NCBI GenBank assembly: GCA_039802005.1
Contig: JBDRVV010000008.1
Span: forward strand, 1 to 64,000
Length of the DNA: 64,000 nt
From: a candidate division WOR-3 bacterium
Lineage (GTDB): Bacteria > Hydrothermota > Tepidihabitantia > SM23-42 > JAOAFX01
Direction: 5' to 3'
Every line of letters begins with the position of its first letter. The stretch's first letter is position 1. The notes below the pieces were generated by a model. That model made no database searches, had not been told where the DNA came from, and saw nothing but the letters and a program-made list of their open reading frames with translations. This document shows positions 51,801 to 61,602 of the stretch, piece after piece. The position numbers and the translations under genes are program-made.

Positions 51801-53548
51801 CAGATTGAACCCGTAATATCTGGTGTCAGTTGCAGTTGATAATTTCCCCTGCCATTTTTAATCTCAACTGATTTGGTGAGAATAGTTTGATTATCTTTGA
51901 CAATATCAAGATAAACTCTACCTGTTTTTTTCGTTGTTAGAAATTCTAAATTGATATTATCACCAACTTTATATATTCCCCGTTTCATGCGTATTATTAT
52001 CTGTTCCTGTTCAGTATTTAGTGCAAATTCCTTTTTCACCTCTGCAGTTTCGCCTTTATTATCGGTAACCTTCGCACTAATCTTTAATTCGGCATCTTTT
52101 GGTTTATATACAAATTCTGCAACACCATAATCATCGGTCTTGCTGATCAGTTTTGTTCCTTCTATATTTAATTCAACCTGTGCCAGACAGGGAGAACCAT
52201 CAGGATAATTCGCCACGACATATATTCTGTTTTCAAGATTCGGTTTTAATTGACCACCTTCCGGCACAATTGCAATATTTATCAGATTCTGCACAACCTT
52301 TTTTGTCAAAGATATCTTTTCACTGTGATTTGCTTTATCAATTACCTCTACATCAAGACGGACAAAGGCATCTCCTTTTTCCAGTGGCTCACCAACAAAG
52401 TATTCAGGAAGTCTATAACTGAGATGATATAAACCATCTTTATTAGTCCTGCCTTCAATGACTGCTTCTTCATTGAAGCCAATATCAAATTTATATACTG
52501 TGATCTTTACCTTTCCATCCACGACCGGCTTGCCAAAGAAATACTGAACATCAATGTCTCCTTCAATTCTTTCACCAGGGAGATAGAATTCTTTATCGGT
52601 CTTCAGCGTGATTTTGAATTTGGGCAGGACATATTTTTCAATCTTTACTGTTTTCTCAGTCTTTTCATTATCAAGGATTGCACGAATCACCCAGTTGCCA
52701 AAGTTTACTTCATCGGCAAGTAGAAAAGGTGTATATGCTACACCGAATCCATCAGTCTTTACTGCTTTTTTAAAAACCTTATTTCCCTTTGCATCCTCAA
52801 TCTCAAATATCACTTCTTTATTCTTCACTGCATTTAGTTTAGGCTTATGGAGAGATAATGTTCTTATATGAATTGTTTGCCCGGGTTGATAAATTGGTTT
52901 ATCTGTAACGAGATATGTTAAATTGCCTGTATTAATTTTAAAACTTGTATTGTATTCGTCTTTGCCTAAATCAGAATTTACAATGAATTTTAATTCACCA
53001 CCCTTTACATCCTCTGGTAAATTAAAAGAAACTTCACAGTTACCAAAATAGTCTGTGCTGCCTTCATAAACGGTGCGGTCAGTCTTTTGCCCCTGTAAAA
53101 CTACCTTTATTTTTGCCCCGGTAATAGGCTCTTCAGTTCTTTGATTTTTTACGATAACGCGATATTTTATTAAAGTACCGGAAATAAAATTATCCTGCCC
53201 TAAAATCTTAACAATCATCTTATCTTGAAGTTGGAATAAAGAATAAACCTTTTCGGTTTTCTTAAATTTTACCTTTATCCTTAAAAGGTCCGGGTCTTCA
53301 ACTTCTTTTTTTAATCTTATTTTTGTCGAAAATGAATAATAATCCTTGTTTATGTATATCCATTGGCTGAATTCCCCTATAACATTATCTTCAGGGTCCA
53401 ATACCCAGACTTCACACTTGCCGATTTCTCCTTTTAATCCTTCAAACGGTATATTTAAGGTAAGTTCAGTGCCTTTACCATTGGAACCATTACCGGATAT
53501 TAGTCCTAAAGCAAGTATTCCAATGCTCAATGGTAAAAATGATTTCAT
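48836..53548 (-). CDS. Alpha-2-macroglobulin family protein
   Basis: A 1570-residue secreted protease-trap protein. It has a signal peptide (MKSFLPLSIGILALGLI), multiple MG domains, a bait-like region, and a thioester domain with GCFEQTSS near residue 1080, retaining the CxEQ thioester. Two oddities are visible: residues about 725-825 resemble a pseudopilin GspG C-terminal domain (LLDPWNRKYRI, SAGPDGVFDTEDDI), and residues about 1390-1409 are a repeat-derived insertion (TLLSAPLKGEDKGGG). Bacterial relatives such as E. coli YfhM guard the periplasm, often with a partner transglycosylase PBP1C, absent here. Confidence 0.88.
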   Translation of the reverse strand: MKSFLPLSIGILALGLISGNGSNGKGTELTLNIPFEGLKGEIGKCEVWVLDPEDNVIGEFSQWIYINKDYYSFSTKIRLKKEVEDPDLLRIKVKFKKTEKVYSLFQLQDKMIVKILGQDNFISGTLIKYRVIVKNQRTEEPITGAKIKVVLQGQKTDRTVYEGSTDYFGNCEVSFNLPEDVKGGELKFIVNSDLGKDEYNTSFKINTGNLTYLVTDKPIYQPGQTIHIRTLSLHKPKLNAVKNKEVIFEIEDAKGNKVFKKAVKTDGFGVAYTPFLLADEVNFGNWVIRAILDNEKTEKTVKIEKYVLPKFKITLKTDKEFYLPGERIEGDIDVQYFFGKPVVDGKVKITVYKFDIGFNEEAVIEGRTNKDGLYHLSYRLPEYFVGEPLEKGDAFVRLDVEVIDKANHSEKISLTKKVVQNLINIAIVPEGGQLKPNLENRIYVVANYPDGSPCLAQVELNIEGTKLISKTDDYGVAEFVYKPKDAELKISAKVTDNKGETAEVKKEFALNTEQEQIIIRMKRGIYKVGDNINLEFLTTKKTGRVYLDIVKDNQTILTKSVEIKNGRGNYQLQLTPDITGSIWLHAYIVTPGSDIIRDTRFCYIHGANDLVIKAEPNKKEYLPGEDGEIVFKITDRNGRPKIAALCLAIVDEAVFAVSELQPGLEKVYFTLEKEIMTPRYEIHGFEPANIVKQPAIDERAEVVMFSTLTPKEPFPVNYTTPIEINEKIAQAFYTKISKVREKLYTAINKYYDKYDNYPKTEKAIEIFIKEGLLKESDLLDPWNRKYRITCENEYFSYFTIVSAGPDGVFDTEDDINEWGWRRFEVMEERVFAPGGAMPVPSAAKVKTTMDKTEPKASPEEPRVREYFPETFIFEPALITDAQGKAKISITMPDAITTWRLTMFASTQQGGLGSELSQIRVFQDFFVDIDLPVALTQGDEISIPIAIYNYLPKEQKIKLVLERGDWFEILGDKEVTKMLNKDEVSVVYFPIKVRELGYHSITVKAYGEVKSDAIKRQIAVLPDGKRFESIISDRLEGNVVKKVSFPANAISGANSLILKLYPGIYSQVVEGLDKMLGMPYGCFEQTSSITYPNILILNYLRQTQQIKPETEMKAEEYISIGYQRLLSFEVKGGGFSWFGDAPANKILSAYGLMEFNDMGKVYNIDERVIERTAQWLKNQQNKDGSWSPDKQYLHAEAWGRIQNNEIMPTAYIVWALAEIGQKDGSAQKGLDYLKGKWEKVNDAYILALVANAFVSMEPKSEITIKVLRKLIDMAKEDNGAIYWESELPSITFTRGKGADIEASGLATYALVKSGKFADVTTKALTYLIRSKDPSGTWYTTQGTIIALRALVGALGSVSEDVNATVIVFNNGKKVTEIKVDKSNADVMQQVDLTPTLLSAPLKGEDKGGGENTIEIQLKGEGSFLYELTSTYYIPWKDLPKPPMPLFAIDLNYDRKQLAINDLVNVDVAIKLLKSGTAQMVMIDLGIPPGFEVQTPTLDEYVNKKVIQKYSLTSRQIIIYIESISSDKPIKLSYSLKAKYPVRAKVQSSRVYEYYNTDKEVIAEPFEIKVTK
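49325..49376 (-). repeat. Hairpin-forming dispersed repeat inserted in frame in the macroglobulin gene
   Basis: Outer arms ACCCCCTCCTTT / AAAGGAGCGTGGGGGT and inner arms CCCCCTT / AAGGGGG form a long stem. It encodes about 19 residues of low relation to the family, lying between conserved strands. The inner core is like the 3546-3571 hairpin. Confidence 0.7.
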
Positions 53549-53601
53549 TATTCCTCCTTATCTATAATTAATTACAAATTTTCTTAAAAAAAATTCCTTT
53601 T

Positions 53602-54903
53602 TTATAACTTTATTTTATTTAGTTCATTCACCGGTTTTGGTCTGCAAAGATAAAATCCCTGTCCATATTTAATTCCAAGGTTTTTCAAAAATTGTAATTC
53701 ATTTTCGTTTTCTATCCCTTCAGCAATTATTGTAGAATTAATACGATTAGCAAAATTTACAAATGATTTTATCAATTCCTGGCGAATGAGATTTTTATCA
53801 ATATCCCTTACGAGGGTACGGTCGTATTTCAAATAATCAGGTCCTATCTCGCTAATCCTTTCCAGCGTTGAATACCCCACACCTACATCATCAAGGGCGA
53901 TCTTTAATCCCCTGCCTTTTGTCCTGACCAGTATCTCCTGATAGACACCATAGTGGGGAATAGCAAATTTCTCAGTGATCTCAATGACGACACGATTATC
54001 TTTAACTCTACATTCAGAAAGAAAATCAACAAAATGGTTATCAAGCAATCTCGGTATCTGGTCCGGAGTAATATTCAAAAATATTAATGAATTAGAATTA
54101 AGTTTGGATGCCTCCCTTATTGCATTATAGAGACACAATTCTTCAATCTTTGGTAGTAATTCATACCTTGCCGCAAATGTAAATATGGTATCAGGGTCTT
54201 CAAAGAAAGAATCTTTTGGCCCACGACTGAGTGCCTCATAACCATAGATTGTTCCATCTCTTAAGTTAAATATAGGTTGATAAACCGTATAGATTGCCTT
54301 ATTATCCAGCATCTTCATTAATTCCGAGTAAAGTTCTTTTTCTTTCAATTTATCGGGATAATGGGCGGCATATTTTAAATCCTCAATCGCATGATAAAGA
54401 AGTCTCTCGGTTCTAACCATTGGGTCAAGCCTTATGATTTGATAACTTGTATGCAAATCAATCCTTTCTATTACCTCCTTATGTTGAAATTCATGTTTTA
54501 TTCTTTCAACCCTGTCTTTGAATTGTTCAGAGAGAACATTTAAATACGCTTTATCAACCAATCCACCGGATGAATTTTTGGTCAAAAAGATAAAAAAACC
54601 ATCACCCATTATTGAAGAAATGGCGATCAATGCTGAACGGGGAATTAGTTTGCCAATTTCTCCCATTACACATATTGTAAAAAGTTTTATGAGTTCGTCA
54701 TAAACCTCCCATCCAAACACAGGTTCAATCCTCTCTTGATCACCTATCGAAAGATACAATACTCCAATTATCTTCTCCTGTTCAATAATCCTTCTCAAGT
54801 CCTCCAATACCCCATAGACTGTTGGCAGACCACTTGCGCGATCATAAAGATTAACGCGATATTTATACAATTCAGATTGAACCTTTTCTATTTCGTTATT
54901 CAT
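53602..54903 (-). CDS. EAL-domain c-di-GMP phosphodiesterase with degenerate GGDEF
   Basis: A 433-residue protein. The N-terminal half resembles a GGDEF domain with the signature decayed to IMGDGFFIF, so cyclase activity is unlikely. The C-terminal half (about 190-433) is an EAL domain with YEALSR, FLNITPDQ, VIEITEK, ALDDVGVGYS, YDRTL and AEGIE, all catalytic positions looking intact, so it should hydrolyse c-di-GMP. It overlaps the receiver gene by four bases and is the output arm of the sensor system encoded upstream. Confidence 0.88.
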   Translation of the reverse strand: MNNEIEKVQSELYKYRVNLYDRASGLPTVYGVLEDLRRIIEQEKIIGVLYLSIGDQERIEPVFGWEVYDELIKLFTICVMGEIGKLIPRSALIAISSIMGDGFFIFLTKNSSGGLVDKAYLNVLSEQFKDRVERIKHEFQHKEVIERIDLHTSYQIIRLDPMVRTERLLYHAIEDLKYAAHYPDKLKEKELYSELMKMLDNKAIYTVYQPIFNLRDGTIYGYEALSRGPKDSFFEDPDTIFTFAARYELLPKIEELCLYNAIREASKLNSNSLIFLNITPDQIPRLLDNHFVDFLSECRVKDNRVVIEITEKFAIPHYGVYQEILVRTKGRGLKIALDDVGVGYSTLERISEIGPDYLKYDRTLVRDIDKNLIRQELIKSFVNFANRINSTIIAEGIENENELQFLKNLGIKYGQGFYLCRPKPVNELNKIKL

Positions 54904-55286
54904 AGATTATTTCTTTCAATATAAAGAAAAATGTCGTTAATCCTCTTAAGTAACTCGTCGGCTGTGAACGGTTTACAAATATAATCAACCGCACCTTCTT
55001 TTAATCCAATGATCTTATCATAGGCATCCACTCTTGCAGTTAGCATTGCAACCGGTATCTTTTTTAATTTTTCATCTGACTTCAACATTTGCATTACGCC
55101 CCAACCATCTATCTCGGGAAGCATAATGTCAAGTAGAATAAGATCAATTTTTTCGGTCTGGAGTAATGCAAAACCCTGCTTGGCATCCTTCGCCCTATAG
55201 ACATTGTAACCCACATCCTTCAACACCCTTTCCACAAAATCAAGGATGTCGTCTTCATCATCAATGACCAAAATGTTTTTGTTCAT
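54900..55286 (-). CDS. Single-domain response regulator (CheY-like)
   Basis: A 128-residue receiver with DDEDD, the phosphoacceptor in LILLDIMLPEIDG, the threonine in AMLTAR and the lysine in ICKPFTADEL. No output domain is attached, so it must act by protein contact, most simply on the EAL protein encoded immediately after it or by feedback on the sensor kinase just upstream. Confidence 0.92.
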   Translation of the reverse strand: MNKNILVIDDEDDILDFVERVLKDVGYNVYRAKDAKQGFALLQTEKIDLILLDIMLPEIDGWGVMQMLKSDEKLKKIPVAMLTARVDAYDKIIGLKEGAVDYICKPFTADELLKRINDIFLYIERNNL

Positions 55287-55287
55287 T

Positions 55288-56757
55288 CTACCCTCCCCTG
55301 GGTATTATAAAATAAAAAGTTGTCAATCCATCTTTGCTCTCTGCCCATATTTTGCCTTGATGGGCTTCAATTATATTTTGAGCAATGGATAAACCCAAAC
55401 CAATCCCCCCATATTTTCTTGAAGTTGTAGCATCGACCTGATAAAAGGGTTCAAAAATTTTTCCGACCTGATCTGGAGGGATCGTTGCACCATAATTTGA
55501 AATTTTAAATCTATAATATTCTTGCCCTTCTCTATTCTCTACATCAGTAACTATTTTTATTTCTGTTTCCCGATTTGAAAATTTTATACTGTTGTTTATT
55601 AAATTTTCAACCACAGTCCTTATATTTTCCTTATCACCGAAAAAGGTTGTTGTAGTCAATGATTTTTGTATAGTAAGTCCTCTCAATTTAATCTCGGGCA
55701 AAAAATTTTTTATAACATTTTCTATTAGTTCCGAGATATCAAACTCCTCGGGTTTTAACTTGACTCCTTCAAGGGTATATTTTGATACTAAAAGCAAGGA
55801 ATGAATTTCTTTGTTTAGTCGTTCTAAATTTCTGTGAATTATCTCAAGACTATGTTTTTGGTCCTGGTTTAGAGGACCCATTTTTTCTTTCTCTATATAA
55901 TCTACATACCCGATTGAGGCGGTGAGGGGCGTTCTAAGTTCATGTGAGATATTAGCGATAAACTGGGTTTTCTGCATATCCCTCTTTTTCAATTCTTCAA
56001 CCAGGCCATTTAATTCTCTTATATTATCCCTTATCTTTTCAGTCATAAAATTAAATGCATTTGCAAGGTCTTCAAATTCATCACCGGTTTTTATTTTAAT
56101 GAATTGATTGAAATCACCTTGGGCAATCTCTCTTGCCGCATTGGTTAATACTTTTAAATGACCGGTGATTCTATTAGAAGCAATTATTGAAAGTATTATA
56201 CTCAAAATTATTGTTGATACCCCCATCAATACACTATTTATTATAACTGCGGATAATTCTTTCTTCAATCGTGCACGCGAGAAATGATAAACAACAGAAT
56301 AATTATGCACACCGTATTCATCTATATATGGGGCAACAATGCATACTTGATCATCAGTATGGATATTTATCTCCATCTTCTTTGTATTATCAAGAACAAA
56401 TTTATCTTCAGTATATTTATTATCTGATGGATAGAAAAAACCTTTTTCATATAATTCCATATCGTATAGGATTCTACCCGAAAGATCAACGACCTGTATA
56501 TTTTTTAGATCGTGATTCAAATCCTTCTGACTTATGACAATTGAACGGAATTTAAAAAATGCATTTTTAAAATAGCGTAAAAATGCCTCACCAATTTTAT
56601 CGTTTGATAATCTGACAAAGACTTCTGCACCGGTAACAATTTCGGTCTGCAACTCCCTTACCCGTGATGATGCCATAAATATCCCCATTATACTGAAGAT
56701 TACTATAATTATACAGGATATAATAAATATCAATTTAGTTTTAAATGAAAATTTCAT
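55288..56757 (-). CDS. Membrane sensor histidine kinase
   Basis: A 489-residue kinase: membrane helix (about 8-28), periplasmic sensor region of about 145 residues, second helix (VLMGVSTIILSIILSIIASN), HAMP domain (about 195-250), HisKA dimerisation domain with FIANISHELRTPLTASIGY, and a HATPase domain with N, G1 and G2 boxes (NLINNSIKFSN, KYGGIGLGLSIAQN). Its start overlaps the second solute-binding protein gene, and its stop is next to the receiver gene, so all are made together. Confidence 0.92.
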   Translation of the reverse strand: MKFSFKTKLIFIISCIIIVIFSIMGIFMASSRVRELQTEIVTGAEVFVRLSNDKIGEAFLRYFKNAFFKFRSIVISQKDLNHDLKNIQVVDLSGRILYDMELYEKGFFYPSDNKYTEDKFVLDNTKKMEINIHTDDQVCIVAPYIDEYGVHNYSVVYHFSRARLKKELSAVIINSVLMGVSTIILSIILSIIASNRITGHLKVLTNAAREIAQGDFNQFIKIKTGDEFEDLANAFNFMTEKIRDNIRELNGLVEELKKRDMQKTQFIANISHELRTPLTASIGYVDYIEKEKMGPLNQDQKHSLEIIHRNLERLNKEIHSLLLVSKYTLEGVKLKPEEFDISELIENVIKNFLPEIKLRGLTIQKSLTTTTFFGDKENIRTVVENLINNSIKFSNRETEIKIVTDVENREGQEYYRFKISNYGATIPPDQVGKIFEPFYQVDATTSRKYGGIGLGLSIAQNIIEAHQGKIWAESKDGLTTFYFIIPRGG

Positions 56758-58229
56758 CTGCTAAATTTTATTTCTTTCAATCGTATTGTTTGATCAATTC
56801 TGGGTTTGAATTTAATATTCTTTGAAATACCGTATATCCTCGGTTCCCATACTATTGGAACAATCGGCATATCCTTCAATAGGAGCATTTGTATATCTTT
56901 AATAAGACTCAGTCTTTGCTCAGGGTCCTCAATTTTGAAAGCAAAGTCAATTAGACTATCAATTGTGGGGTTGGAAAAACCTGAACGATTCATCAAGCCG
57001 GTCTTCTTATCAGGATTATATGTATATAAAAAAGTTAAGAGTATTCCAGCAAGCCCATCCAAATTTGTTGCCAGAGAAGAAATCAAATACAAATCAAATT
57101 TTCTTTTTTCAACACCACTCCAGAATTCACCAATCTCAAGGGGGTTTTCATTTACTTCTATACCTGCAGCACAAAGATAACAGGCAATTTTATTCCCCAA
57201 CCTTTGAAGTGGCTTACCATAGTAAAGATTTATTTTTATCTTATTAAATTTTTTAATCAGTAACCCTGCACTATCAGGATTATATTCCAGTGGAGGTAAA
57301 TCAGGGCAATAGCCAATCAACCCCTTGGGAACGAATTGATTCGCAGGTTCAGCAAGTCCATAATATAACTCATTATCAATCTCCTGCCTATTTATTGCCA
57401 TTGACAATGCCCTACGGAAATCTTTATTATCAAAAGGGTGCTTTTTTAAATTAAATTGAAGATACCTTGTTGCTACATTAGCTATAATTTCCATTTTTAT
57501 ACTATCTTTCAGTTTATAGTATAAATCTACGGGCACACCATAAATAATACAGGATTCAGAACTTTTAAGCAACTTTATCCGCTCTTCTAATTCAGGGATA
57601 AATTTAAATACGCCCTTTACAATCATCGGTTTTTTCCCCCAATAATTTTGATATAAATCACAAATGATAGAATCTTCTGAAATAAGAAAATTCCTGTACG
57701 GACCGGTGCCCACCGGATTTGAAAAATTATTATAGCCACTGGGAACGATATATAGCAAATCAAGTTCATTTAAAAGAGAATAATAGGGAAATTTTGTCTT
57801 TATTACAATCCGATAAGAATTTATAGCATATATCGTATCAATTACTCTAACAAGCCCTGATCTTTCGCTCTCTTTTTCACGAATCGGTCGGTATAATGAA
57901 TATACAACATCCTGAGCCTTCATTTCTTTTCCATTATGGAAGAATACATTTTCTCGTAAGTCAAATATCCAGGTTAAACTATCGCTTTGATACCAATTTT
58001 TGGCAAGACAGGGAGTTATTCTTAAATCTGGTGTATAGTCAACGAGTGCCTCATAAATATTAGAAAGGATAGAAATTGTTACAATTTCGTTACGCAGGTG
58101 CGGGTCAAGTGTCCTTGGTGGATGGTCATATAAAATAGTAACGGTATGTATTTTCTTTTGGCAGAAGACAAAAAATGAGATATAAAATAGACAAAAGAAT
58201 AATGATATTTTTTTGATAAGTTCAATCAT
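56754..58229 (-). CDS. Extracytoplasmic solute-binding protein (SBP_bac_5 family), second copy
   Basis: A 491-residue oligopeptide/nickel-type binding protein, with a hydrophobic signal (MIELIKKISLFFCLFYISFF) and the family core HPPRTLDPHLRNEIVTISI ... GTGPYRNFLIS, LPPLEYNPDSAGLLIKKF. No permease or ATPase gene accompanies it; the next gene is a sensor kinase that overlaps by four bases. It could deliver its ligand to the kinase's periplasmic domain. It is paralogous to the preceding gene. Confidence 0.85.
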   Translation of the reverse strand: MIELIKKISLFFCLFYISFFVFCQKKIHTVTILYDHPPRTLDPHLRNEIVTISILSNIYEALVDYTPDLRITPCLAKNWYQSDSLTWIFDLRENVFFHNGKEMKAQDVVYSLYRPIREKESERSGLVRVIDTIYAINSYRIVIKTKFPYYSLLNELDLLYIVPSGYNNFSNPVGTGPYRNFLISEDSIICDLYQNYWGKKPMIVKGVFKFIPELEERIKLLKSSESCIIYGVPVDLYYKLKDSIKMEIIANVATRYLQFNLKKHPFDNKDFRRALSMAINRQEIDNELYYGLAEPANQFVPKGLIGYCPDLPPLEYNPDSAGLLIKKFNKIKINLYYGKPLQRLGNKIACYLCAAGIEVNENPLEIGEFWSGVEKRKFDLYLISSLATNLDGLAGILLTFLYTYNPDKKTGLMNRSGFSNPTIDSLIDFAFKIEDPEQRLSLIKDIQMLLLKDMPIVPIVWEPRIYGISKNIKFKPRIDQTIRLKEIKFSR

Positions 58230-59722
58230 TTTTTCAATTTTATCTCTTTTATGATTATCAACTCATCCAACCTTGGATTCCAATCTATTTTTTCTGAAAC
58301 ACCATATATCTCCTTTTCCCAGACCACCGGAATTTTTGGCAGGTCTTTTATTAAAATCTTCTGAGCATCATTGATGAGTTTTGCACAGGTGCGTAAATCA
58401 GAGATGCGAATCATTTTCTCAATTATAAGGTCCAATTCTCGGTTTGAATAATTACCATTGTTTAAAGTACCGAAGCCTTTTTTGAGGTCTTTAGTATGAA
58501 AAGAACTGCGCAATATGCTCACCCCTTCATTAGAAAGGGGAATGCTTCCAATAAGATAAAAGGAAGACTCTTTGTTATGAATCTTTTCCCAGTATTTATC
58601 CACAGTGAGCGAATGGGCATTTATCTTAATGCCAAGTTTTTTTAGATCTTCAATGATTGGTTTTGCAATAAAGGCGCGGGATTCTGCAAAATCAAAGTCA
58701 ATCACCGGGAGTTCATCAATCTTTTTTAACAACTTCCTTGCACTATCGGGATTATAGATAAATTGTGGTAGATTATAATCAAAACCAAATAACCCCTGAC
58801 TTATAAACTGGTTTGCAGGAACAGCAAAATTCTGATAAACATTTTCCGCAAGGAATTGCCTATTTATACCAAGATTAAGTGCCTGACGAAATTCGGGTCT
58901 ATTAAATGGAAATTTACTCAAATCCATTTCTATGTATCTAACCGCAACACCAGATGTTGCAATTATCCTTCCCGCATTTGAGATCTGTTCTAAATGTGTT
59001 AATGGAATAAATGTTATTATATCAGCCTTTTCTTCCTTCAATAATGCAATTCTTTTTTCCACTTCCGGGACAAAAATTATTGTAGCACGCTCAAAATCAA
59101 TTCTGTTATTCCAGTAATTATTGAATTTTACCAGTTCAATCTTATCTTTGCATAAATTCTTAACCTTGTAGGGACCGGTTCCACAGAATCTTCTATCCGA
59201 TGGGTCAAAATTTTCAGGAATGATAAAGATATTTGCAAGGTCATATAATAAAAAAGGATTGGGGATTTTTAGCTGAACCAAAATTTTGTTTGTATCTTCA
59301 GGAATTATAGTGTCCACATAACCCTTGAGTGCGGTATATTGTGAACCTGTAAGATTAAAAGGTCGGTATATTGAATATATAACATCTACTGAGTTTAATT
59401 TCTTATTATTATGGAATCTAACATTATTTCTTAAATAAAAACGCCAGGTAAGGGAATCAAGTTTTTCCCAGTATTCAGCGATACCGGGGATTATCTTCAT
59501 ATTCGCGTCAGCCGTTACGAGTGCTTCATATATGTTGCTCAGTATTGAAATTGTGACGATTTCTCTCCTCAAGTGGGGGTCAAAACTTGCAGGCATTGCA
59601 TCATATACGATCGTAATTTGGTTATTCTGATGAGAACAACCTATGAAAAAAAGATTAAAAGATATCAACATAAAACAAAAAATCAATTTGAAATTTGACA
59701 TTTGGCATTTGAAATTTTTCAT
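58226..59722 (-). CDS. Extracytoplasmic solute-binding lipoprotein (SBP_bac_5 family), first copy
   Basis: A 498-residue lipoprotein of the peptide-binding family, lipobox LFFIGC with C29, then MPASFDPHLRREIVTISI and FCGTGPYKVKN. It is similar throughout to its downstream neighbour, pointing to a tandem duplication. Its first dozen codons are made of a repeat of the AAATTTCAAATG type (59686-59722), so the native start may be M8 or M18; the long form still has a workable signal. The ATG overlaps the hutU stop (TAATG). Confidence 0.85.
   Translation of the reverse strand: MKNFKCQMSNFKLIFCFMLISFNLFFIGCSHQNNQITIVYDAMPASFDPHLRREIVTISILSNIYEALVTADANMKIIPGIAEYWEKLDSLTWRFYLRNNVRFHNNKKLNSVDVIYSIYRPFNLTGSQYTALKGYVDTIIPEDTNKILVQLKIPNPFLLYDLANIFIIPENFDPSDRRFCGTGPYKVKNLCKDKIELVKFNNYWNNRIDFERATIIFVPEVEKRIALLKEEKADIITFIPLTHLEQISNAGRIIATSGVAVRYIEMDLSKFPFNRPEFRQALNLGINRQFLAENVYQNFAVPANQFISQGLFGFDYNLPQFIYNPDSARKLLKKIDELPVIDFDFAESRAFIAKPIIEDLKKLGIKINAHSLTVDKYWEKIHNKESSFYLIGSIPLSNEGVSILRSSFHTKDLKKGFGTLNNGNYSNRELDLIIEKMIRISDLRTCAKLINDAQKILIKDLPKIPVVWEKEIYGVSEKIDWNPRLDELIIIKEIKLKK
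59686..59722 (-). repeat. AAATTTCAAATG-type short repeats at a gene start
   Basis: On the minus strand the first 12 codons of the binding-protein gene consist of near-copies of AAATTTCAAATGCC/AAATGTCAAATTTC. Such tracts are common dispersed sequence in AT-rich genomes and here supply part of the n-region of a signal peptide. Confidence 0.5.
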
Positions 59723-61401
59723 TATTTTTCCATTGGTATCTTCATCTTATATTTTTTTGCAAATTCAATCGCCTCTTTATATCCTGCATCGTAGTGTCTT
59801 GCCACACCAATGCCCGGATCATTGGTCAATACCTTCTCAATCCTTTTATCCATCATTCCTGTCCCATCGCAGACTAAAACCTGTCCGGCATGGATTGAAT
59901 AACCAATTCCCACACCTCCACCATGGTGAACCGAAACCCACGATGCACCTGAAGCAGTATTCAAAAGCGCATTAAGAATGGGCCAATCTGCGATAGCATC
60001 TGAACCATCAATCATACCTTCGGTCTCCCGATATGGTGAAGCAACCGAACCACAATCAAGGTGGTCCCGTCCAATAACAATCGGTGCCTTTAATTTACCT
60101 TCGCGGACGAGTTGATTTATTCTCAGACCAAATTTATCCCTTTCTCCATAGCCGAGCCACATGATTCTTGCTGGTAATCCCTGGAATGGAATCTTCTTCT
60201 GGGCAAGTTCAATCCACCTGCGAATTGAAGGATTATCACCAAACATCTTCAATACTTCACTATCAAGCAGATAGATATCTTCTTTTTCACCAGAGAGCGC
60301 CGCCCAGCGAAAAGGACCTTTCCCTTCACAGAATAGTGGTCTTATATATTCAGGTACAAATCCGGGAATTTTGAACGGATCTTCAACTCCTGCCCTTTTT
60401 GCCTGGCCACGAATATTATTTCCGTAATCAAAGGCAATCGCTCCTCTTTTCTGCATTTCCAGCATCGCCTCCATCTGCCTTGCAATTGATTCAAGAGCCC
60501 TCTTTTTATACTCATCAGGATTTCTACTACGAAGCGCAAGTGCCTCATCAAGACTCATACCACCGGGCACATATCCATTTAATTCATCATGGGCAGAAGT
60601 TTGGTCAGTCAGGACATCAGGAATGATATTTCTTTTTACAAGTTCTGGTTCAATATCTGCACAATTTCCCACGAGACCGATTGAGCGTGGAATTTTCTTT
60701 TCAACTGCTTCAAATACCAGTTTCAGTGCCTCATCAAGGTCATAAACAATCATATCACAAAAACCCTGTTTTACCCTGCGCTCAATCCTTTTGGGGTCAA
60801 CCTCAATATCAAGTATCACCCCTTCATTCATTGTGACGGCAAGGGGCTGAGCACCACTCATTCCACCCATACCACCGGTCAAAACCCATTTGCCTTTTAA
60901 TGTTCCACCAAAATGTTTTTTTGCACAGGCAGCAAAGGTTTCATAGGTCCCCTGAATGATCCCCTGGGTTCCAATGTATATCCAGCTTCCCGCAGTCATC
61001 TGTCCATACATTATCAGACCGAGCATCTCCAGTTTTCTAAAATAATCCCAGTTTGCCCAGGCAGGTACCAATAAAGAATTTGCAATCAACACCCTTGGTG
61101 CATATTCAAATGTTTTAAAGATCCCAACCGGCTTTCCTGATTGTATCAGTAGGGTTTCGTCATTTTCCAATGATTTGAGCGATTCTACAATCTTTTTGTA
61201 GCATTCCCAATTTCTTGCCGCCTTACCACTTCCACCATAAACAATCAATTCTTCAGGTTTCTCGGCAACATCGGGGTCAAGGTTATTCTGTAGCATTCTC
61301 AAGGCACCTTCCTGTTGCCAGGATTTGCATATCAATTTTGGACCCCTGGGTGCCCTTACTGGCTGATAAGAAAATTCTCTTAAAGTCGCTGTCTTCTTCA
61401 T
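59722..61401 (-). CDS. hutU: Urocanate hydratase
   Basis: A 559-residue NAD+-dependent enzyme of histidine breakdown (urocanate to imidazolone propionate). The family core is plain: [87 protein letters not shown] and [17 protein letters not shown]. No other hut genes are in the window. Its stop overlaps the start of the solute-binding protein gene, tying it to the sensory operon; the promoter is at 61440 and GGAGG precedes the ATG. Confidence 0.96.
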   Translation of the reverse strand: MKKTATLREFSYQPVRAPRGPKLICKSWQQEGALRMLQNNLDPDVAEKPEELIVYGGSGKAARNWECYKKIVESLKSLENDETLLIQSGKPVGIFKTFEYAPRVLIANSLLVPAWANWDYFRKLEMLGLIMYGQMTAGSWIYIGTQGIIQGTYETFAACAKKHFGGTLKGKWVLTGGMGGMSGAQPLAVTMNEGVILDIEVDPKRIERRVKQGFCDMIVYDLDEALKLVFEAVEKKIPRSIGLVGNCADIEPELVKRNIIPDVLTDQTSAHDELNGYVPGGMSLDEALALRSRNPDEYKKRALESIARQMEAMLEMQKRGAIAFDYGNNIRGQAKRAGVEDPFKIPGFVPEYIRPLFCEGKGPFRWAALSGEKEDIYLLDSEVLKMFGDNPSIRRWIELAQKKIPFQGLPARIMWLGYGERDKFGLRINQLVREGKLKAPIVIGRDHLDCGSVASPYRETEGMIDGSDAIADWPILNALLNTASGASWVSVHHGGGVGIGYSIHAGQVLVCDGTGMMDKRIEKVLTNDPGIGVARHYDAGYKEAIEFAKKYKMKIPMEK

Positions 61402-61417
61402 CAGACCTCCGTGTATA

Positions 61418-61445
61418 ATTTTAATCCAATTTTATTGTATGTCAA
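61418..61445 (-). promoter_or_regulatory. Promoter of hutU and the sensory operon
   Basis: Minus strand TTGACA (61445-61440), 16-base spacer, TAAAAT (61423-61418). A GGAGG ribosome site follows close to the predicted start point. Confidence 0.7.
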
Positions 61446-61602
61446 GTTAAATTTTTCGCTTTTAAATTGTTATAGTTATTTTTATTGAGAGTCTGAGATT
61501 GTCAAAAGTTTTATAAACTCAATTTCAAAAGTCAACTTTTTCCAGGCTGTCTGCAAAGTGTTGACCTTTGAATTTCTTTTATCTAAAAAACAACCCAACT
61601 AT

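Noticed and set aside
61402-61602. Small gene or RNA between hutU and the SDR gene
   Set aside because: Only the hutU promoter was found; the rest is AT-rich with no stable hairpin or open frame of note.
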